Shown here in pieces: positions 34,536 through 43,989 of a DNA stretch of 64,000 bases. The first letter of the stretch is position 1, and every line of letters begins with the position of its first letter. The position numbers were made by a program, and so were the translations under genes. The notes under the pieces are model-generated. The model worked only from the letters and a program-made list of their open reading frames with translations. It did not search any database and was not told where the DNA came from. Source of the DNA: Megasphaera coli (GTDB lineage Bacteria; Bacillota; Negativicutes; Veillonellales; Megasphaeraceae); the NCBI RefSeq assembly GCF_900095855.1, contig NZ_FMIY01000002.1, forward strand, positions 797,322 through 861,321, written 5' to 3'.

Positions 34536-34581
34536 ATATGTATCCTCCGTTTATGGTATATATAGTCAAACCGACAGCTTT

Positions 34582-37128
34582 TTAATCGGAAAAATACTTA
34601 TGCTGTACTTCTTCCGCCGTCATGAGAATTTCTCGCGCCTTACTGCCATTGGCGGGACCGACAATATGCATGACTTCCATTGTGTCGACCATGCGGGCGG
34701 CACGAGAAAAGCCGATACGAAAACGGCGCTGCAGCATGGATACGGAGGCCTGTCCCGTTTCCAAGACCATCATAATCGCCTTTTCCATCAATTCGTCTTC
34801 AAAGAAATCGCCGCCGTCGGCCTTTTCTTCCTGCTGAGCCGCCGTGACGGATTCGTCATACTGCGGCTTGCCTTGCGCCTTAATATATTCGACGACTTCG
34901 TCGATTTCGTTGTCCGATATGAAAGCGCCCTGAACGCGCACAGGCTTTGACGCACCCATAGGATAAAAGAGCATATCTCCCTTGCCGATAAGCTTTTCCG
35001 CACCGGCCATATCCAAGATAGTGCGCGAGTCGATTTGGCTCGACACGGCAAAGGCGATACGGCTCGGCACGTTAGCCTTAATCAGGCCTGTAATGACATC
35101 GACGGACGGTCGCTGCGTTGCCAAAACGAGGTGCATGCCGCAGGCGCGGGCTTTCTGCGCCAAACGGCAAATAGAGTCTTCCACATCGCCGGCTGCAGCC
35201 ATCATAAGATCCGCCAATTCGTCGATAATGATAACCACATAGGGCATGGCTTCCTGCGGATGAAGCTCGTTATAACGCTTAATATCGCGCGTCTTCGTCA
35301 TGGCAAAACGCTTATACCGATCATCCATTTCCCGTACGGCCCAACGCAGTATATTGGCCGCCTTTTTCGGATCCGTCACGACAGGTGTCATCAAATGCGG
35401 TATGCCGTTATAGTTCGACAGTTCGACAACCTTCGGATCGATTAAAATCAGTTTTACATCCTGCGGCCGCTGTTTAAAGAGGATACTGGAAATAAGGGTA
35501 TTAATACACACGCTCTTGCCCGATCCGGTAGAACCGGCGACGAGCAGATGGGGCATCTTCGCAAGATCCGCCACAATAGGTGTGCCTGCAATATCCCTGC
35601 CCAGACCGACGGGAACACCGCCGGCGGCATTGCGAAATACGTCTGTATCCAAGACGTCGCGCAGGCAAACGGGCGTCACCTTGTGGTTGGGCACTTCAAT
35701 ACCCACGGCAGCCTTGCCGGGAATGGGAGCCTCTATACGAATATCCGTAGCGGCAAGCTTTAAAGCCAAATCATCCGCCAAGTGAACAATTTTGCTGACC
35801 TTGACGCCTGCCGCCGGCTCCAGCTCATACCGTGTTACGGCAGGGCCGCGACTGGCTGTCAGCATTTTTGCATCAATGTTAAAGCTTTTTAACGTATCCT
35901 GCAAGATCTGAGCATTTTGCCGCACTTCATCACTCAAACCCGTTTCGGCCGCATCGCCGCGATGCAGTATGGAAACAGACGGCAGGCGGTATGTGTGTTC
36001 GCCTTCAGCCGTCGGTACGGCCGTCTGTCCTCTCGCGCCCACTTCGACCGTACCGGCCGTAAGCTCCGTTTCGAGAGGCTTTAAGTCCTCCATTTCAACA
36101 GCCGGCGCCGTTGCGGCCGTATACGCCGCCGGTTTCGTATCGTCGATGACGACCGTTTCGATTATACCGTTGCCGTCGTTTGCTTTACCTGCTTCGGCCT
36201 CGGGAATCTCCGCATCGTCTTCATCATAACCATAAGCTTCCAATTCGGAGCCATATACGTCTCTGCGGTCTTCAAATTCTCCTTTATCGGCAAAATCTGT
36301 GTTGTCGCCGCCGGCTTCGACAAGCGACAACTCGTCAGATGAACTCGGTTGTACGATTTCACGCTCTTCCCAATTTTCCGTTTCCGTCACCGCGGACTGC
36401 GGATTATGAGACACGACAACTGATGCGGCAGCTGCGTCGTTCGCTTCCTTTTCAATGTCAAAAATCTTTCGCTGTTCACGCTGTTGCCACTGTTCGCGCA
36501 CGACCTGCGTCGCTTCCTGAATGCCTGTAACCGCCTTGCTCGACGCATAGGCGACAGGCCTCGAGATGGAGATTTTCTTCCAGATCATGAAAGCTGCAAT
36601 AAGAGCAACGACAAGAATTAAAACAGTGCCGAAAGGACCGCAAAGGCTGCGCAGAGCCGAAGTCGGCAGGGCGCCCAAAATTCCGCCGCCCAGACGCAGA
36701 GACGCGGGAACGAACTCTTCGCCCTGTCCCGTAAAAAAGGCGTGCCAAAGGCTCAGCAAAAGCTCGTACACCAAGGCGCCCATGCACCAGCTTTTCGTAA
36801 AGGGCAGGGCTTTCCGTTTAATTATGTACTGAATGCCCGCCGCAATAAAGGCAACAGCTACAAAGAGGCGACCCGCACCGAAAGCATAAGCAAGGAGGTC
36901 GTCCAGAGCATAGCCGATACTGCCCGTGTCAACACCCATAAAACCGACGGTAAAAAAGATGCCGCCTACCAATAAAAAAAGCCCGATTATTTCATATTTT
37001 AACCAAGGCGTACCGCTTTTTTTACGCGTTGCCGCCCTCTTTTTTGCACTCCCGCCTGAAGCCCGCTTCACTTCGGTCCGTGCCGCCTTTGCCCGAGTCT
37101 TTCGTTCAGCCACTTTGCCACCTGCCAA
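34582..37128 (-). CDS. ftsK: DNA translocase FtsK/SpoIIIE
   Basis: The 848-residue protein has a basic N-terminus, four membrane helices (about residues 45-185), a long acidic linker, and the translocase motor with Walker [17 protein letters not shown], Walker [17 protein letters not shown] and [17 protein letters not shown]. The C-terminal gamma winged helix ([20 protein letters not shown]) reads the polar DNA motifs. It moves chromosome ends out of the division septum. The start is probably a TTG with AGGAG nine bases upstream; a GTG 15 bases later is an alternative. Confidence 0.95.
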   Translation of the reverse strand: MAGGKVAERKTRAKAARTEVKRASGGSAKKRAATRKKSGTPWLKYEIIGLFLLVGGIFFTVGFMGVDTGSIGYALDDLLAYAFGAGRLFVAVAFIAAGIQYIIKRKALPFTKSWCMGALVYELLLSLWHAFFTGQGEEFVPASLRLGGGILGALPTSALRSLCGPFGTVLILVVALIAAFMIWKKISISRPVAYASSKAVTGIQEATQVVREQWQQREQRKIFDIEKEANDAAAASVVVSHNPQSAVTETENWEEREIVQPSSSDELSLVEAGGDNTDFADKGEFEDRRDVYGSELEAYGYDEDDAEIPEAEAGKANDGNGIIETVVIDDTKPAAYTAATAPAVEMEDLKPLETELTAGTVEVGARGQTAVPTAEGEHTYRLPSVSILHRGDAAETGLSDEVRQNAQILQDTLKSFNIDAKMLTASRGPAVTRYELEPAAGVKVSKIVHLADDLALKLAATDIRIEAPIPGKAAVGIEVPNHKVTPVCLRDVLDTDVFRNAAGGVPVGLGRDIAGTPIVADLAKMPHLLVAGSTGSGKSVCINTLISSILFKQRPQDVKLILIDPKVVELSNYNGIPHLMTPVVTDPKKAANILRWAVREMDDRYKRFAMTKTRDIKRYNELHPQEAMPYVVIIIDELADLMMAAAGDVEDSICRLAQKARACGMHLVLATQRPSVDVITGLIKANVPSRIAFAVSSQIDSRTILDMAGAEKLIGKGDMLFYPMGASKPVRVQGAFISDNEIDEVVEYIKAQGKPQYDESVTAAQQEEKADGGDFFEDELMEKAIMMVLETGQASVSMLQRRFRIGFSRAARMVDTMEVMHIVGPANGSKAREILMTAEEVQHKYFSD

Positions 37129-37217
37129 TTATAGCGCTCCTGTAGATTTATAGGTTTCGTACCATATAGAAAGCCGCCAAGCTAACTTAGCGGCCGAATA
37201 ATCATGGATTATCTGTC

Positions 37218-37405
37218 AAAAAAGAAGCCCCACCATGCCGTCTATAACCGAGTTTTGAGCCTGCCTGAGCAGGTGGGTGTCCTCCTATTGGGAGTCAACA
37301 GTCCAGTGAAGGCATTGTTTAACCGCAATAGAGCCCGAACTCCCGATGTATAAGTGTTGGTTCAAAACATCGAGTACCTTTACGCACACAGTAGGGTTTT
37401 CTCTT
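37218..37405 (-). ncRNA. ssrS: 6S RNA (RNA polymerase inhibitor)
   Basis: The only gene-free stretch between ftsK and serS encodes a roughly 188-base RNA on the minus strand. Its ends pair: CCCTACTGTG near the 5' end with CATGGTGGGG near the 3' end, ten pairs including G-U. Between them lie a long imperfect hairpin and an open centre, the shape that mimics an open promoter. A perfect sigma-A promoter precedes it and a T run closes it. Sequence pieces such as GGACACCCACCTGCT recall Firmicute 6S RNAs. An Infernal scan against RF00013 would settle it. Confidence 0.8.
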
Positions 37406-37411
37406 GACCTT

Positions 37412-37440
37412 AGTATACTTAATGACCGCAAAAAAATCAA
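37412..37440 (-). promoter_or_regulatory. Promoter of 6S RNA
   Basis: TTGATT (37435-37440) and TATACT (37412-37417) on the minus strand are exactly 17 bases apart. Transcription should begin near 37405. Confidence 0.8.
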
Positions 37441-37501
37441 GTCATACCGCCAATTCTCACATATCTTGACGGCATGACCCGGCCATTGGAATTCTCTTGC
37501 C

Positions 37502-38776
37502 TTATACGGATTTAATGACATCGCATTTCATATACGGACGGAGCACTTCCGGTACTGCGACGGAGCCGTCCGCCTGCTGGCAGTTTTCCAGAATGGCCGC
37601 GACCGTGCGGCCTACGGCAAGACCGGAGCCGTTCAGCGTATGGACGTATTCGGGCTTCGACTTGGCATCGCGGCGAAAACGAATATTCGCACGCCGTGCC
37701 TGGAAATCTTCCGTATTGGAGCACGACGAGATTTCGCGATACTTGCCCTGCGCCGGGAACCATACTTCCACGTCGAAGGTCTTTGCTGCGGAAAAACCGA
37801 TATCGCCCGTGCAAAGGCAGACGACATGATACGGCAGCTTGAGTTCCTGCAGAATAGCCTCGGCGTTTTGCGTCAACTTGTCCAGTTCGTCATAACTCGT
37901 TTCGGGGGTAACGTATTTTACCATTTCCACTTTGTGGAACTGGTGCTGCCGAATAAGGCCGCGCGTATCTCTGCCGGCGGATCCCGCTTCGGCACGGAAA
38001 CACGGCGTAAGGGCCGTCAAGTAAACGGGCAGTTTCGCACCGTCAATGATTTCGTTGCGATAGTAATTCGTGAGCGGTACTTCCGACGTCGGAATCATGA
38101 ACATTTCCTGTCCTTCAATACGGAACATGTCTTCATAAAATTTCGGCAACTGCCCCGTTCCCTGCATTGACTCGCGATTTACGATATACGGCGGAATCAC
38201 CTCCGTATAGCCATCCACTTCCGTATGGCGGTCGAGCATGTAATTATAAACGGCCCGTTCCAAATGAGCGCCGGCACCTAAATAGAAATAAAAGCGCGAA
38301 CCCGCCACTTTACCGGCCCGTTCGGCGTCAAGGATGCCGAGAGCTTCACCGATTTCCCAATGGTCTTTGGGCTGAAAATCAAAGTGCGGCAATTCACCCC
38401 ACTTACGCACTTCCGGATTGTCGCTGTCGTCTTTGCCGACGGGAACGGACGGATGGCACATATTGGGCAGCATGAGCCGGATGGCGACCATCTTGTTTTC
38501 CGTGTCCCTCACTTTTTCATCAAGTTCCGCAATTTCATCGCCCAATTTTTTCATGTCCGCAATTTTTTCATCTGCATTTTCTTTGTTTCGTTTGAGCACG
38601 CTGATTTCTTTTGTCACTTCGTTACGGCGGCTTTTCATGGCTTCAACGCGGCCTAACAAATCGCGCCGTTTTGCATCAAGTTCAATAAAAGTATCCACGT
38701 CGACGACAGTGTTGCGTCGTTTTAAATTCTCTTTTACAGCCTCTGTATTTTCACGAATAAATTTTGCATCCAACAT
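37502..38776 (-). CDS. serS: Seryl-tRNA synthetase
   Basis: The 424-residue class II synthetase starts [20 protein letters not shown], with the long antiparallel coiled coil that grips the tRNA-Ser arm. Class II motifs are seen in [39 protein letters not shown] and [17 protein letters not shown]. The ATG at 38776 has GAGGAGAT upstream. It is the last gene of the T-box-led serine operon, so charging capacity and serine synthesis are regulated together. Confidence 0.98.
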   Translation of the reverse strand: MLDAKFIRENTEAVKENLKRRNTVVDVDTFIELDAKRRDLLGRVEAMKSRRNEVTKEISVLKRNKENADEKIADMKKLGDEIAELDEKVRDTENKMVAIRLMLPNMCHPSVPVGKDDSDNPEVRKWGELPHFDFQPKDHWEIGEALGILDAERAGKVAGSRFYFYLGAGAHLERAVYNYMLDRHTEVDGYTEVIPPYIVNRESMQGTGQLPKFYEDMFRIEGQEMFMIPTSEVPLTNYYRNEIIDGAKLPVYLTALTPCFRAEAGSAGRDTRGLIRQHQFHKVEMVKYVTPETSYDELDKLTQNAEAILQELKLPYHVVCLCTGDIGFSAAKTFDVEVWFPAQGKYREISSCSNTEDFQARRANIRFRRDAKSKPEYVHTLNGSGLAVGRTVAAILENCQQADGSVAVPEVLRPYMKCDVIKSV

Positions 38777-38804
38777 ATTAATATCTCCTCTCATTGTACG
38801 CTGA

Positions 38805-39449
38805 TTATAAGCCTTTTTGGTCTGTCGTGCTGAATAAATATCCCATGTGAAGTGTTGAGTTCAGCAGGACCAGGCGCCACTTGCCGTCCTGTTCCTCCAG
38901 GACGTTAATGCACGTATTATCCTGCTTTACTTGCCAGAATTTGTCGATTCCCATACCGAGAAGATCACAAATAATAACCTTGTTTACCGCATCGTGAGCG
39001 GCAACGAGCACGGTTTTGCCGGAAAAGCGGGCGGCGTAGTCGTCAAAGGCCGGGCGCACTCGTTTTCTCACGTCTTCCAGCGATTCGCCGCCGGCACCGG
39101 GCATTTTCACCGTATGAGGGGCTTTGTGCCAAGCCTTAAACTCGTCGGCATACAGGCTTTCAATTTCTTCCGTAAGGCGGCCGCCCCAATCACCGTGATG
39201 GATTTCCGTCAATCGTTCGTCCTTTTCAACGGAAAGATTATGCAAATCGGCACAGAGTTTGGCCGTTATAAAAGCACGTTGCAAAGGGCTCGACAGGCAG
39301 ACGTCGAAAGGAATGTCCTTGAGGCTCCGAGCCAGCTTTTCTCCCTGCTCCCGGCCATAAGCGCTGAGCGGGGTGTCTTCCTGTCCCTGATAGCGACCCG
39401 TAACGTTCCACTCCGTTTGGCCGTGGCGAACTAAAATAATACGTACCAT
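38805..39449 (-). CDS. Histidine-phosphatase-family protein, probable phosphoserine phosphatase
   Basis: The 214-residue protein belongs to the phosphoglycerate-mutase-like superfamily. It has the phospho-acceptor motif [24 protein letters not shown], the acidic EIHHGDWGG segment and the second catalytic His in VAAHDAVNK. By itself that permits cofactor-dependent mutase, alpha-ribazole phosphatase or phosphoserine phosphatase. Its place between serA and serS, 11 bases after serA and behind a serine T-box, favours a metal-independent phosphoserine phosphatase like PspA of Hydrogenobacter. Family assignment is firm, substrate inferred. Confidence 0.8.
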   Translation of the reverse strand: MVRIILVRHGQTEWNVTGRYQGQEDTPLSAYGREQGEKLARSLKDIPFDVCLSSPLQRAFITAKLCADLHNLSVEKDERLTEIHHGDWGGRLTEEIESLYADEFKAWHKAPHTVKMPGAGGESLEDVRKRVRPAFDDYAARFSGKTVLVAAHDAVNKVIICDLLGMGIDKFWQVKQDNTCINVLEEQDGKWRLVLLNSTLHMGYLFSTTDQKGL

Positions 39450-39460
39450 CGGTCTCCTCC

Positions 39461-41068
39461 TTATTGGTGCGGCTCACAATGAATGAGTTTCATATCCAAA
39501 ATGCCGTCGATTGCCTTGAGCTTCAACATGACATTGCTTGGAATATCGTCGGCGACGGCAATAGCCATTATATTCGTCCCCTTTTGCGTCATATTCCCGA
39601 CCTGCATGCCCGTAATATTGATCCGCGCTTCGCCAAGGATGGTCGAAATCTGGCCGATCATATTTGGCTGGTCAATATGCGGTGCCAGGATAAGGTAGTT
39701 TTCCGGCGTGAAATCGACGCGGTATCCGTCAATCTGCACGATTTTCGCTTCTGTCCGGTTAAATAAAGTTCCCACGATGCTGTGTTCGCCCTTTTCCGTC
39801 ACAATGCGTACCGTAACGGCGTCAACAAAGGTACCGGGGTCGGCGCTGCGTATTTCTTTGACCGAAATATGCCGCTGCTTGGCCACATCCGGCGCATTTA
39901 CGAAATTGACCGAATCCTGCAGGATCGGATTCAGCGCACCTTTCAAAACGGCCGTCGTCAAAAGCCCGGTCTCCGTTTCGGCAAGCTTCCCCGTGTATTC
40001 GACCGTAATTTCCTTCATAGGCCCCTCAGCCAAGTATACACCGATGATGCCGATACGTTCCATCAGATCGAAGTAGGGCTGAATTGTAAGATAAACGTTC
40101 TTGGCAATAGGTACCATGTTGACGGCCGTCGGCACCGGTTCACCGCGCAGTCCGGCCATAATTCCTTCGGCCACATCTACGGACACGCCTTCCTGAGCCT
40201 CTACGGTCGATGCACCGATGTGCGGTGTAATGACGACGTTTTCCATGCCCTTGAAGGGATTGATATCCGCCGTAAGCGGTTCTTCCGGGAAAACGTCTAC
40301 GGCTGCGCCGGCAACGTGACCGCTTTTGAGGGCGGCGGCCAGGGCATGTATGTCGAGGACGGCACCGCGCGATACGTTAATTACGCGCACACCCTTTTTC
40401 ATTTTCGCTATTTCTTCAGCGCCGATCATGCCGCGCGTCTCCTTTGTCAGCGGCGTATGGAGCGTAATATAATCCGCTTCGCGCAAGAGCGTATCCAAAT
40501 CGACGAGCTCGCAGCCCAGCTGCTTGCCCCGTTCTTCCGGTATGTACGGGTCATAGCCGATAGTCTTCATTTCCATGGCCTGCATGCGTTTGGCAATACG
40601 CGAGCCGATACGACCGACACCGATAATCCCGACGGTCTTGTCCTTGAGCTGAATACCCGTAAACTTTTCCCGGTTCCACTCGCCGGCCATGAGCGAATCG
40701 TGAGCCTGCGGAATATGGCGCGTAACGGCCAAAATCATGGCGCACGTGTGTTCCGTCGCGGCAATCGTGTTGGATGTCGGCGCGTTGACGACAATAATAC
40801 CGCGAGCCGTAGCGGCTTTGAGGTCGATACTGTCGATACCGACACCGGCACGGCCGATGATTTTAAGCTTCCCCGCCGCTTCAATGACCTCCGCTGTAAC
40901 GTGCGTCATAGACCGCGTAATGAGGCCGTCATACTCGCCGATGCACGTAATGAGGTCTTTTTCGTCGAGGTTTGTTTTTATATCAACATGATATCCGTTC
41001 CTGCGCAATAACTCGACGCCCTTAGCCGACACGTCGTCGCTTACCAGTATTTTCATCATCTCTTCCAT
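39461..41068 (-). CDS. serA: D-3-phosphoglycerate dehydrogenase
   Basis: SerA oxidises 3-phosphoglycerate to 3-phosphohydroxypyruvate with NAD. The 535-residue long form contains the NAD motif VGIIGVGRIGSRIAKRMQ, the catalytic Arg/Glu/His segments (NVSRGAVLDIHALAAALK, VVITPHIGASTVEAQEG), an ASB domain, and a C-terminal ACT domain (LILAPHIDQPNMIGQISTIL) that usually binds serine. The ATG at 41068 follows GGAGG by nine bases. It lies 21 bases after serC. Confidence 0.97.
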   Translation of the reverse strand: MEEMMKILVSDDVSAKGVELLRRNGYHVDIKTNLDEKDLITCIGEYDGLITRSMTHVTAEVIEAAGKLKIIGRAGVGIDSIDLKAATARGIIVVNAPTSNTIAATEHTCAMILAVTRHIPQAHDSLMAGEWNREKFTGIQLKDKTVGIIGVGRIGSRIAKRMQAMEMKTIGYDPYIPEERGKQLGCELVDLDTLLREADYITLHTPLTKETRGMIGAEEIAKMKKGVRVINVSRGAVLDIHALAAALKSGHVAGAAVDVFPEEPLTADINPFKGMENVVITPHIGASTVEAQEGVSVDVAEGIMAGLRGEPVPTAVNMVPIAKNVYLTIQPYFDLMERIGIIGVYLAEGPMKEITVEYTGKLAETETGLLTTAVLKGALNPILQDSVNFVNAPDVAKQRHISVKEIRSADPGTFVDAVTVRIVTEKGEHSIVGTLFNRTEAKIVQIDGYRVDFTPENYLILAPHIDQPNMIGQISTILGEARINITGMQVGNMTQKGTNIMAIAVADDIPSNVMLKLKAIDGILDMKLIHCEPHQ

Positions 41069-41089
41069 TGCCGCATCCTCCCGTCTATG

Positions 41090-42166
41090 TTATGCATGGT
41101 TCTTGCGAAATATCCTCATAAAATCCGCCAATACTTCACAGGCTTCAAGTGTCACCGCGTTGTATACGGACGCCCGACAGCCGCCTAAGGAACGGTGCCC
41201 TTTAAGACCCGTTAAATTTCGTTCCGCCGCTTCATGTACAAACTTCTTTTCCAGTTCCGCCGACGGCAGGTTGAAGGTAATATTCATGATGCTCCGCGAA
41301 TTTTTTGCCGCATGCCCTTTATAAAAACCGTCGCTTTCATCAACGGCTTCATAGATGACGGCCGCTTTTCGGCGGTTGCGCGCTTCCATGGCTGCCAAGC
41401 CGCCCAGAGACTCCAACCAATGAAGGACCTTGTTGACGAAATAAATGCAAAAAACCGGCGGCGTATTGTATGTCGAATCGTGGTCAAAAAAGGTACCGTA
41501 TTTGAGCATAAGCGGCAAGTCTTTCTTTGCTGTCCGCAGCAGTTCTTTTTTCATAATACCGATGACCGCACCGGCAGGACCGACATTTTTCTGAATACCC
41601 GCGTATATAAAAGCAAACTTGCTCACGTCCACAGGCCGTGCCAAAAAGTCGCTGGATGCATCGCAGAAAAGAGGGACGCCGACCGTCGGGTAATCTTGCC
41701 ACTGCGTGCCGTGAATTGTATTGTTCGACGTAATATAGACATAATCCGTATCGGGAAGAACCGTAAAATCGGCAGCCCCGGGAATGTATGTGAAACCGTC
41801 TTTTTCACTTGACGCCACATCATACACTTCTCCGAAAAAGGAAGCCGCTTCCTTGGCTTTCTCCGACCACACGCCCGTATTGATGTAGCCGCCCCTGCGG
41901 CGCAGGAAATTCGCACCGTGCATGAGAAACTGCAAACTGCCGCCGCCCTGCATAAAGGCGACGACGTAGTCGTCGGGAACGGCGAGCAGTTTGCGCAAGA
42001 GCGAAACGGTCTCATCCTGCATTCGCTGATACGCGTCGCTGCGATGACTGATTTCAACGATACTCATGCCGGTCCCGTTAAAATTCAAAAACTCGTGCTG
42101 TACTTCTTCCAACACGTTCAGCGGCATGGCCGACGGACCGGCATTAAAGTTATAGACTCTTTCCAC
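41090..42166 (-). CDS. serC: Phosphoserine aminotransferase
   Basis: SerC converts 3-phosphohydroxypyruvate to phosphoserine with glutamate and PLP. The 358 residues start with RVYNFNAGPSAMPLNVLEEV after the initiator and contain VAFMQGGGSLQF, DASSDFLARPVDVSKFAFI and YAGIQKNVGPAGA with the PLP lysine. The start is a GTG seven bases after GAGGAGG. It is the first gene behind the serine T-box. Confidence 0.97.
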   Translation of the reverse strand: MERVYNFNAGPSAMPLNVLEEVQHEFLNFNGTGMSIVEISHRSDAYQRMQDETVSLLRKLLAVPDDYVVAFMQGGGSLQFLMHGANFLRRRGGYINTGVWSEKAKEAASFFGEVYDVASSEKDGFTYIPGAADFTVLPDTDYVYITSNNTIHGTQWQDYPTVGVPLFCDASSDFLARPVDVSKFAFIYAGIQKNVGPAGAVIGIMKKELLRTAKKDLPLMLKYGTFFDHDSTYNTPPVFCIYFVNKVLHWLESLGGLAAMEARNRRKAAVIYEAVDESDGFYKGHAAKNSRSIMNITFNLPSAELEKKFVHEAAERNLTGLKGHRSLGGCRASVYNAVTLEACEVLADFMRIFRKNHA

Positions 42167-42189
42167 CGTCTTTCCTCCTCACTTCCCGG

Positions 42190-42238
42190 AAAAAATAAAT
42201 ACGGAGAAGCTGTCCACTTGGGACGAGCCTCTCCGTAT
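42190..42238 (-). terminator. Second T-box terminator
   Basis: ATACGGAGAGGCT and AGCTTCTCCGTAT form a long stem around a stretch with GTCC/GGAC pairing, followed by TTATTTTTT. It ends about 24 bases before the serC start. Confidence 0.85.
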
Positions 42239-42276
42239 CTCGCGGTACCACCCAATTTGCCGTAATGCGAAAAAAC

Positions 42277-42306
42277 AAAAAAACTCCCGTCCCTCAGGGA
42301 CGAGAG
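42277..42306 (-). terminator. First T-box terminator
   Basis: On the minus strand CTCTCGTCCC-TGA-GGGACGGGAG is followed by seven T. It competes with the antiterminator that includes the T-box at 42315. Confidence 0.88.
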
Positions 42307-42500
42307 CATATTCCCGCGTTGCCACCCAACTTGCCGTACGGCCATCTTTAAGCGCTATATCGGGCGCAGCCCGTCAAATTCGTCATTTGCCGCTCCGGAG
42401 CGGAACGCCTCACAGTCCTGTCGCCTCGCACCGGCCGGCAACTCTCTGAAAAAGACTCCGATTTGCTTCTCCATCACTGCGTTTCCTTATTATTGTTCAT

Positions 42501-42529
42501 AGTATATGCATTTTACCGTTCCCTGTCAA
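42501..42529 (-). promoter_or_regulatory. Promoter of the serine operon
   Basis: A perfect TTGACA (42524-42529) and TATACT (42501-42506) on the minus strand are 17 bases apart, just upstream of the T-box leader. Confidence 0.85.
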
Positions 42530-42593
42530 TACATATGCTTATATTCGTATATCCATCCATGCAATAACTGTATATATCTGCGTGATTATAATC

Positions 42594-42622
42594 TGGACTT
42601 TTTAAGTATTATTTGTTATACT
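42594..42622 (+). promoter_or_regulatory. Promoter of the superoxide dismutase gene
   Basis: TGGACT (42594-42599) and TATACT (42617-42622) are 17 bases apart. The Fur-like box begins eight bases downstream, over the expected start of transcription. Confidence 0.6.
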
Positions 42623-42629
42623 TGTCATA

Positions 42630-42644
42630 TGATAATCATTATCG
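42630..42644 (+). promoter_or_regulatory. Fur/PerR-like operator
   Basis: TGATAATCATTATCG matches the 7-1-7 Fur consensus TGATAAT-N-ATTATCA at 14 of 15 positions. PerR boxes (TTATAAT-N-ATTATAA) are close relatives, so iron- or peroxide-responsive repression are both possible. Confidence 0.75.
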
Positions 42645-42669
42645 ACTTTTTATAAGGAGGTTTTTTATT

Positions 42670-43275
42670 ATGGCATACACATTACCCGATTTGCCGTACG
42701 CATATGCGGCGTTGGAACCGTATATCGACGAGGAAACAATGCATTACCATCACGACAAACACCACAACACGTACGTAACGAATTTGAACGGCGCTGTTGA
42801 AAAGCACCCGGAGCTTTTTGCAAAGACGGCTGAAGAACTGGTCGCCGATCTGAACGCCGTTCCTGAAGATATTCGTACAGCCGTTCGCAATAACGGCGGC
42901 GGACATGCAAACCACACGTTCTTCTGGAATATTATGAGTCCTGACGGCGGCAAGCTTTGCGGCTCCGTGGAAGACGCTATCAATACGGCTTTCGGCAGCA
43001 CGGCGGAATTCCAAAAACTCTTTACCCAAGCCGCCACAAGTCGTTTCGGCTCCGGTTGGGCCTGGCTTGTCGTAAACAAGGGTAAGCTCGAGGTCATGTC
43101 CACGGCCAATCAGGATTCACCTCTCAGCGAAGGCAAGACGCCGATTCTCGGTCTCGACGTGTGGGAACATGCATACTATTTAAAATATAAGAATGCCCGT
43201 GCGGCCTACATTGATGCTTTCTGGAATGTAGTCAACTGGAAACAGGTAAACGAACACTTTGAAAAAGCAAAATAA
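42670..43275 (+). CDS. sodA: Superoxide dismutase (Mn/Fe)
   Basis: The 201 residues start [20 protein letters not shown] and carry the four metal ligands: His in [12 protein letters not shown], His in [12 protein letters not shown], and Asp and His in [16 protein letters not shown]. It converts superoxide to peroxide and oxygen in the cytosol. The ATG follows ATAAGGAGG by nine bases. Metal preference cannot be assigned safely. Confidence 0.97.
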   Translation: MAYTLPDLPYAYAALEPYIDEETMHYHHDKHHNTYVTNLNGAVEKHPELFAKTAEELVADLNAVPEDIRTAVRNNGGGHANHTFFWNIMSPDGGKLCGSVEDAINTAFGSTAEFQKLFTQAATSRFGSGWAWLVVNKGKLEVMSTANQDSPLSEGKTPILGLDVWEHAYYLKYKNARAAYIDAFWNVVNWKQVNEHFEKAK

Positions 43276-43288
43276 ATTTTCCATAACC

Positions 43289-43319
43289 GAAATGGCCGTC
43301 CTCAAGGGGACGGTCATTT
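43289..43319. terminator. Terminator after sodA
   Basis: AAATGGCCGTCC and GGGACGGTCATTT pair around TCAAG with an A run and a T run on opposite sides. It may also close the convergent gluconate operon. Confidence 0.75.
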
Positions 43320-43343
43320 TGCATACAAATTACTATCTCATTC

Positions 43344-43970
43344 TTATAAAAACAGGGACAACACCATTTGGTAAAGTATCAATATGCCCCTTTGCACGGG
43401 AATAAGGATCGTTCCCAATATATTCGTCATCAACAATACGATGAGAATCAGGAGTGAGTATCGTTCCAGGCCGGCCAGTTTATATGCCCATTCCTGCGGC
43501 AAAAGAGCTGTCAGGATCCGCGAACCGTCAAGGGGCGGAATAGGCAGTAAATTAAAAACGGCGAAATTGATATTATACATTACGATTAATTGCAATACCA
43601 GGAGCATACCGCTTGACAAGAGCACATCAAATCGGTTAAATACGGCTATCATCCCCATTGCCAAAAAGGCGACCAAAAAGTTTGCTCCCGGTCCGGCAAA
43701 GGCGACAAGAATCTCGCCGCGCCGCCAATTTCGAAAATTTCCGGGATTGATCATAACCGGTTTGGCCCAGCCGAAGCGTGCAATAAACAACATAAGCAGG
43801 CCGACGGGATCAATGTGGGCAATCGGATCCAAGGTAAGCCGTCCTTCCCTTTTGGGTGTATCATCTCCCATAGCGACAGCCGTACGGGCATGAGAATATT
43901 CATGAACGGTCATGGCGATAATTAAGCCGGGAATACCCGCTACCATGGCAAGTATATCAAAGTTAAACAT
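43344..43970 (-). CDS. Site-2 protease-family (M50) membrane metalloprotease
   Basis: The 208-residue protein has the zinc motif HEYSH in IIAMTVHEYSHARTAVAMG and the third ligand region NLLPIPPLDGSRIL. Several hydrophobic segments put the site in the membrane. It belongs to the short group without PDZ or CBS domains, substrate unknown. From the ATG at 43970 a GGAGGATAAT site is correctly spaced. A longer frame to 44093 overlaps the regulator gene and is unlikely. It is the last gene of the gluconate cluster. Confidence 0.88.
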   Translation of the reverse strand: MFNFDILAMVAGIPGLIIAMTVHEYSHARTAVAMGDDTPKREGRLTLDPIAHIDPVGLLMLFIARFGWAKPVMINPGNFRNWRRGEILVAFAGPGANFLVAFLAMGMIAVFNRFDVLLSSGMLLVLQLIVMYNINFAVFNLLPIPPLDGSRILTALLPQEWAYKLAGLERYSLLILIVLLMTNILGTILIPVQRGILILYQMVLSLFL

Positions 43971-43989
43971 ATTATCCTCCAAGAGTGTA

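Larger units (their letters stand above)
42186..42494 (-). promoter_or_regulatory. Serine T-box leader with two antiterminator/terminator modules
   Basis: The leader reads uncharged tRNA-Ser. Stem I closes with CGGAG/CTCCG, has an AGAGAG element and a GGTGCGAGGC distal part, and presents TCC (42402-42404) as the specifier in GTTCCGCTCC, a serine codon followed by a purine. The first T-box core TGGGTGGCAACGCG is at 42315-42328 and a second, TGGGTGGTACCGCG, at 42241-42254. Each precedes its own terminator. The module between the T-boxes is short, so the second antiterminator has no Stem I of its own. Confidence 0.9.

Noticed and set aside
37285-37521. Minus-strand frame of 78 residues
   Set aside because: It overlaps the 6S RNA and its promoter. 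No conserved protein features are visible.
39782-41011. 409-residue plus-strand frame
   Set aside because: Antisense to serA, with no ribosome site and no recognisable motif.
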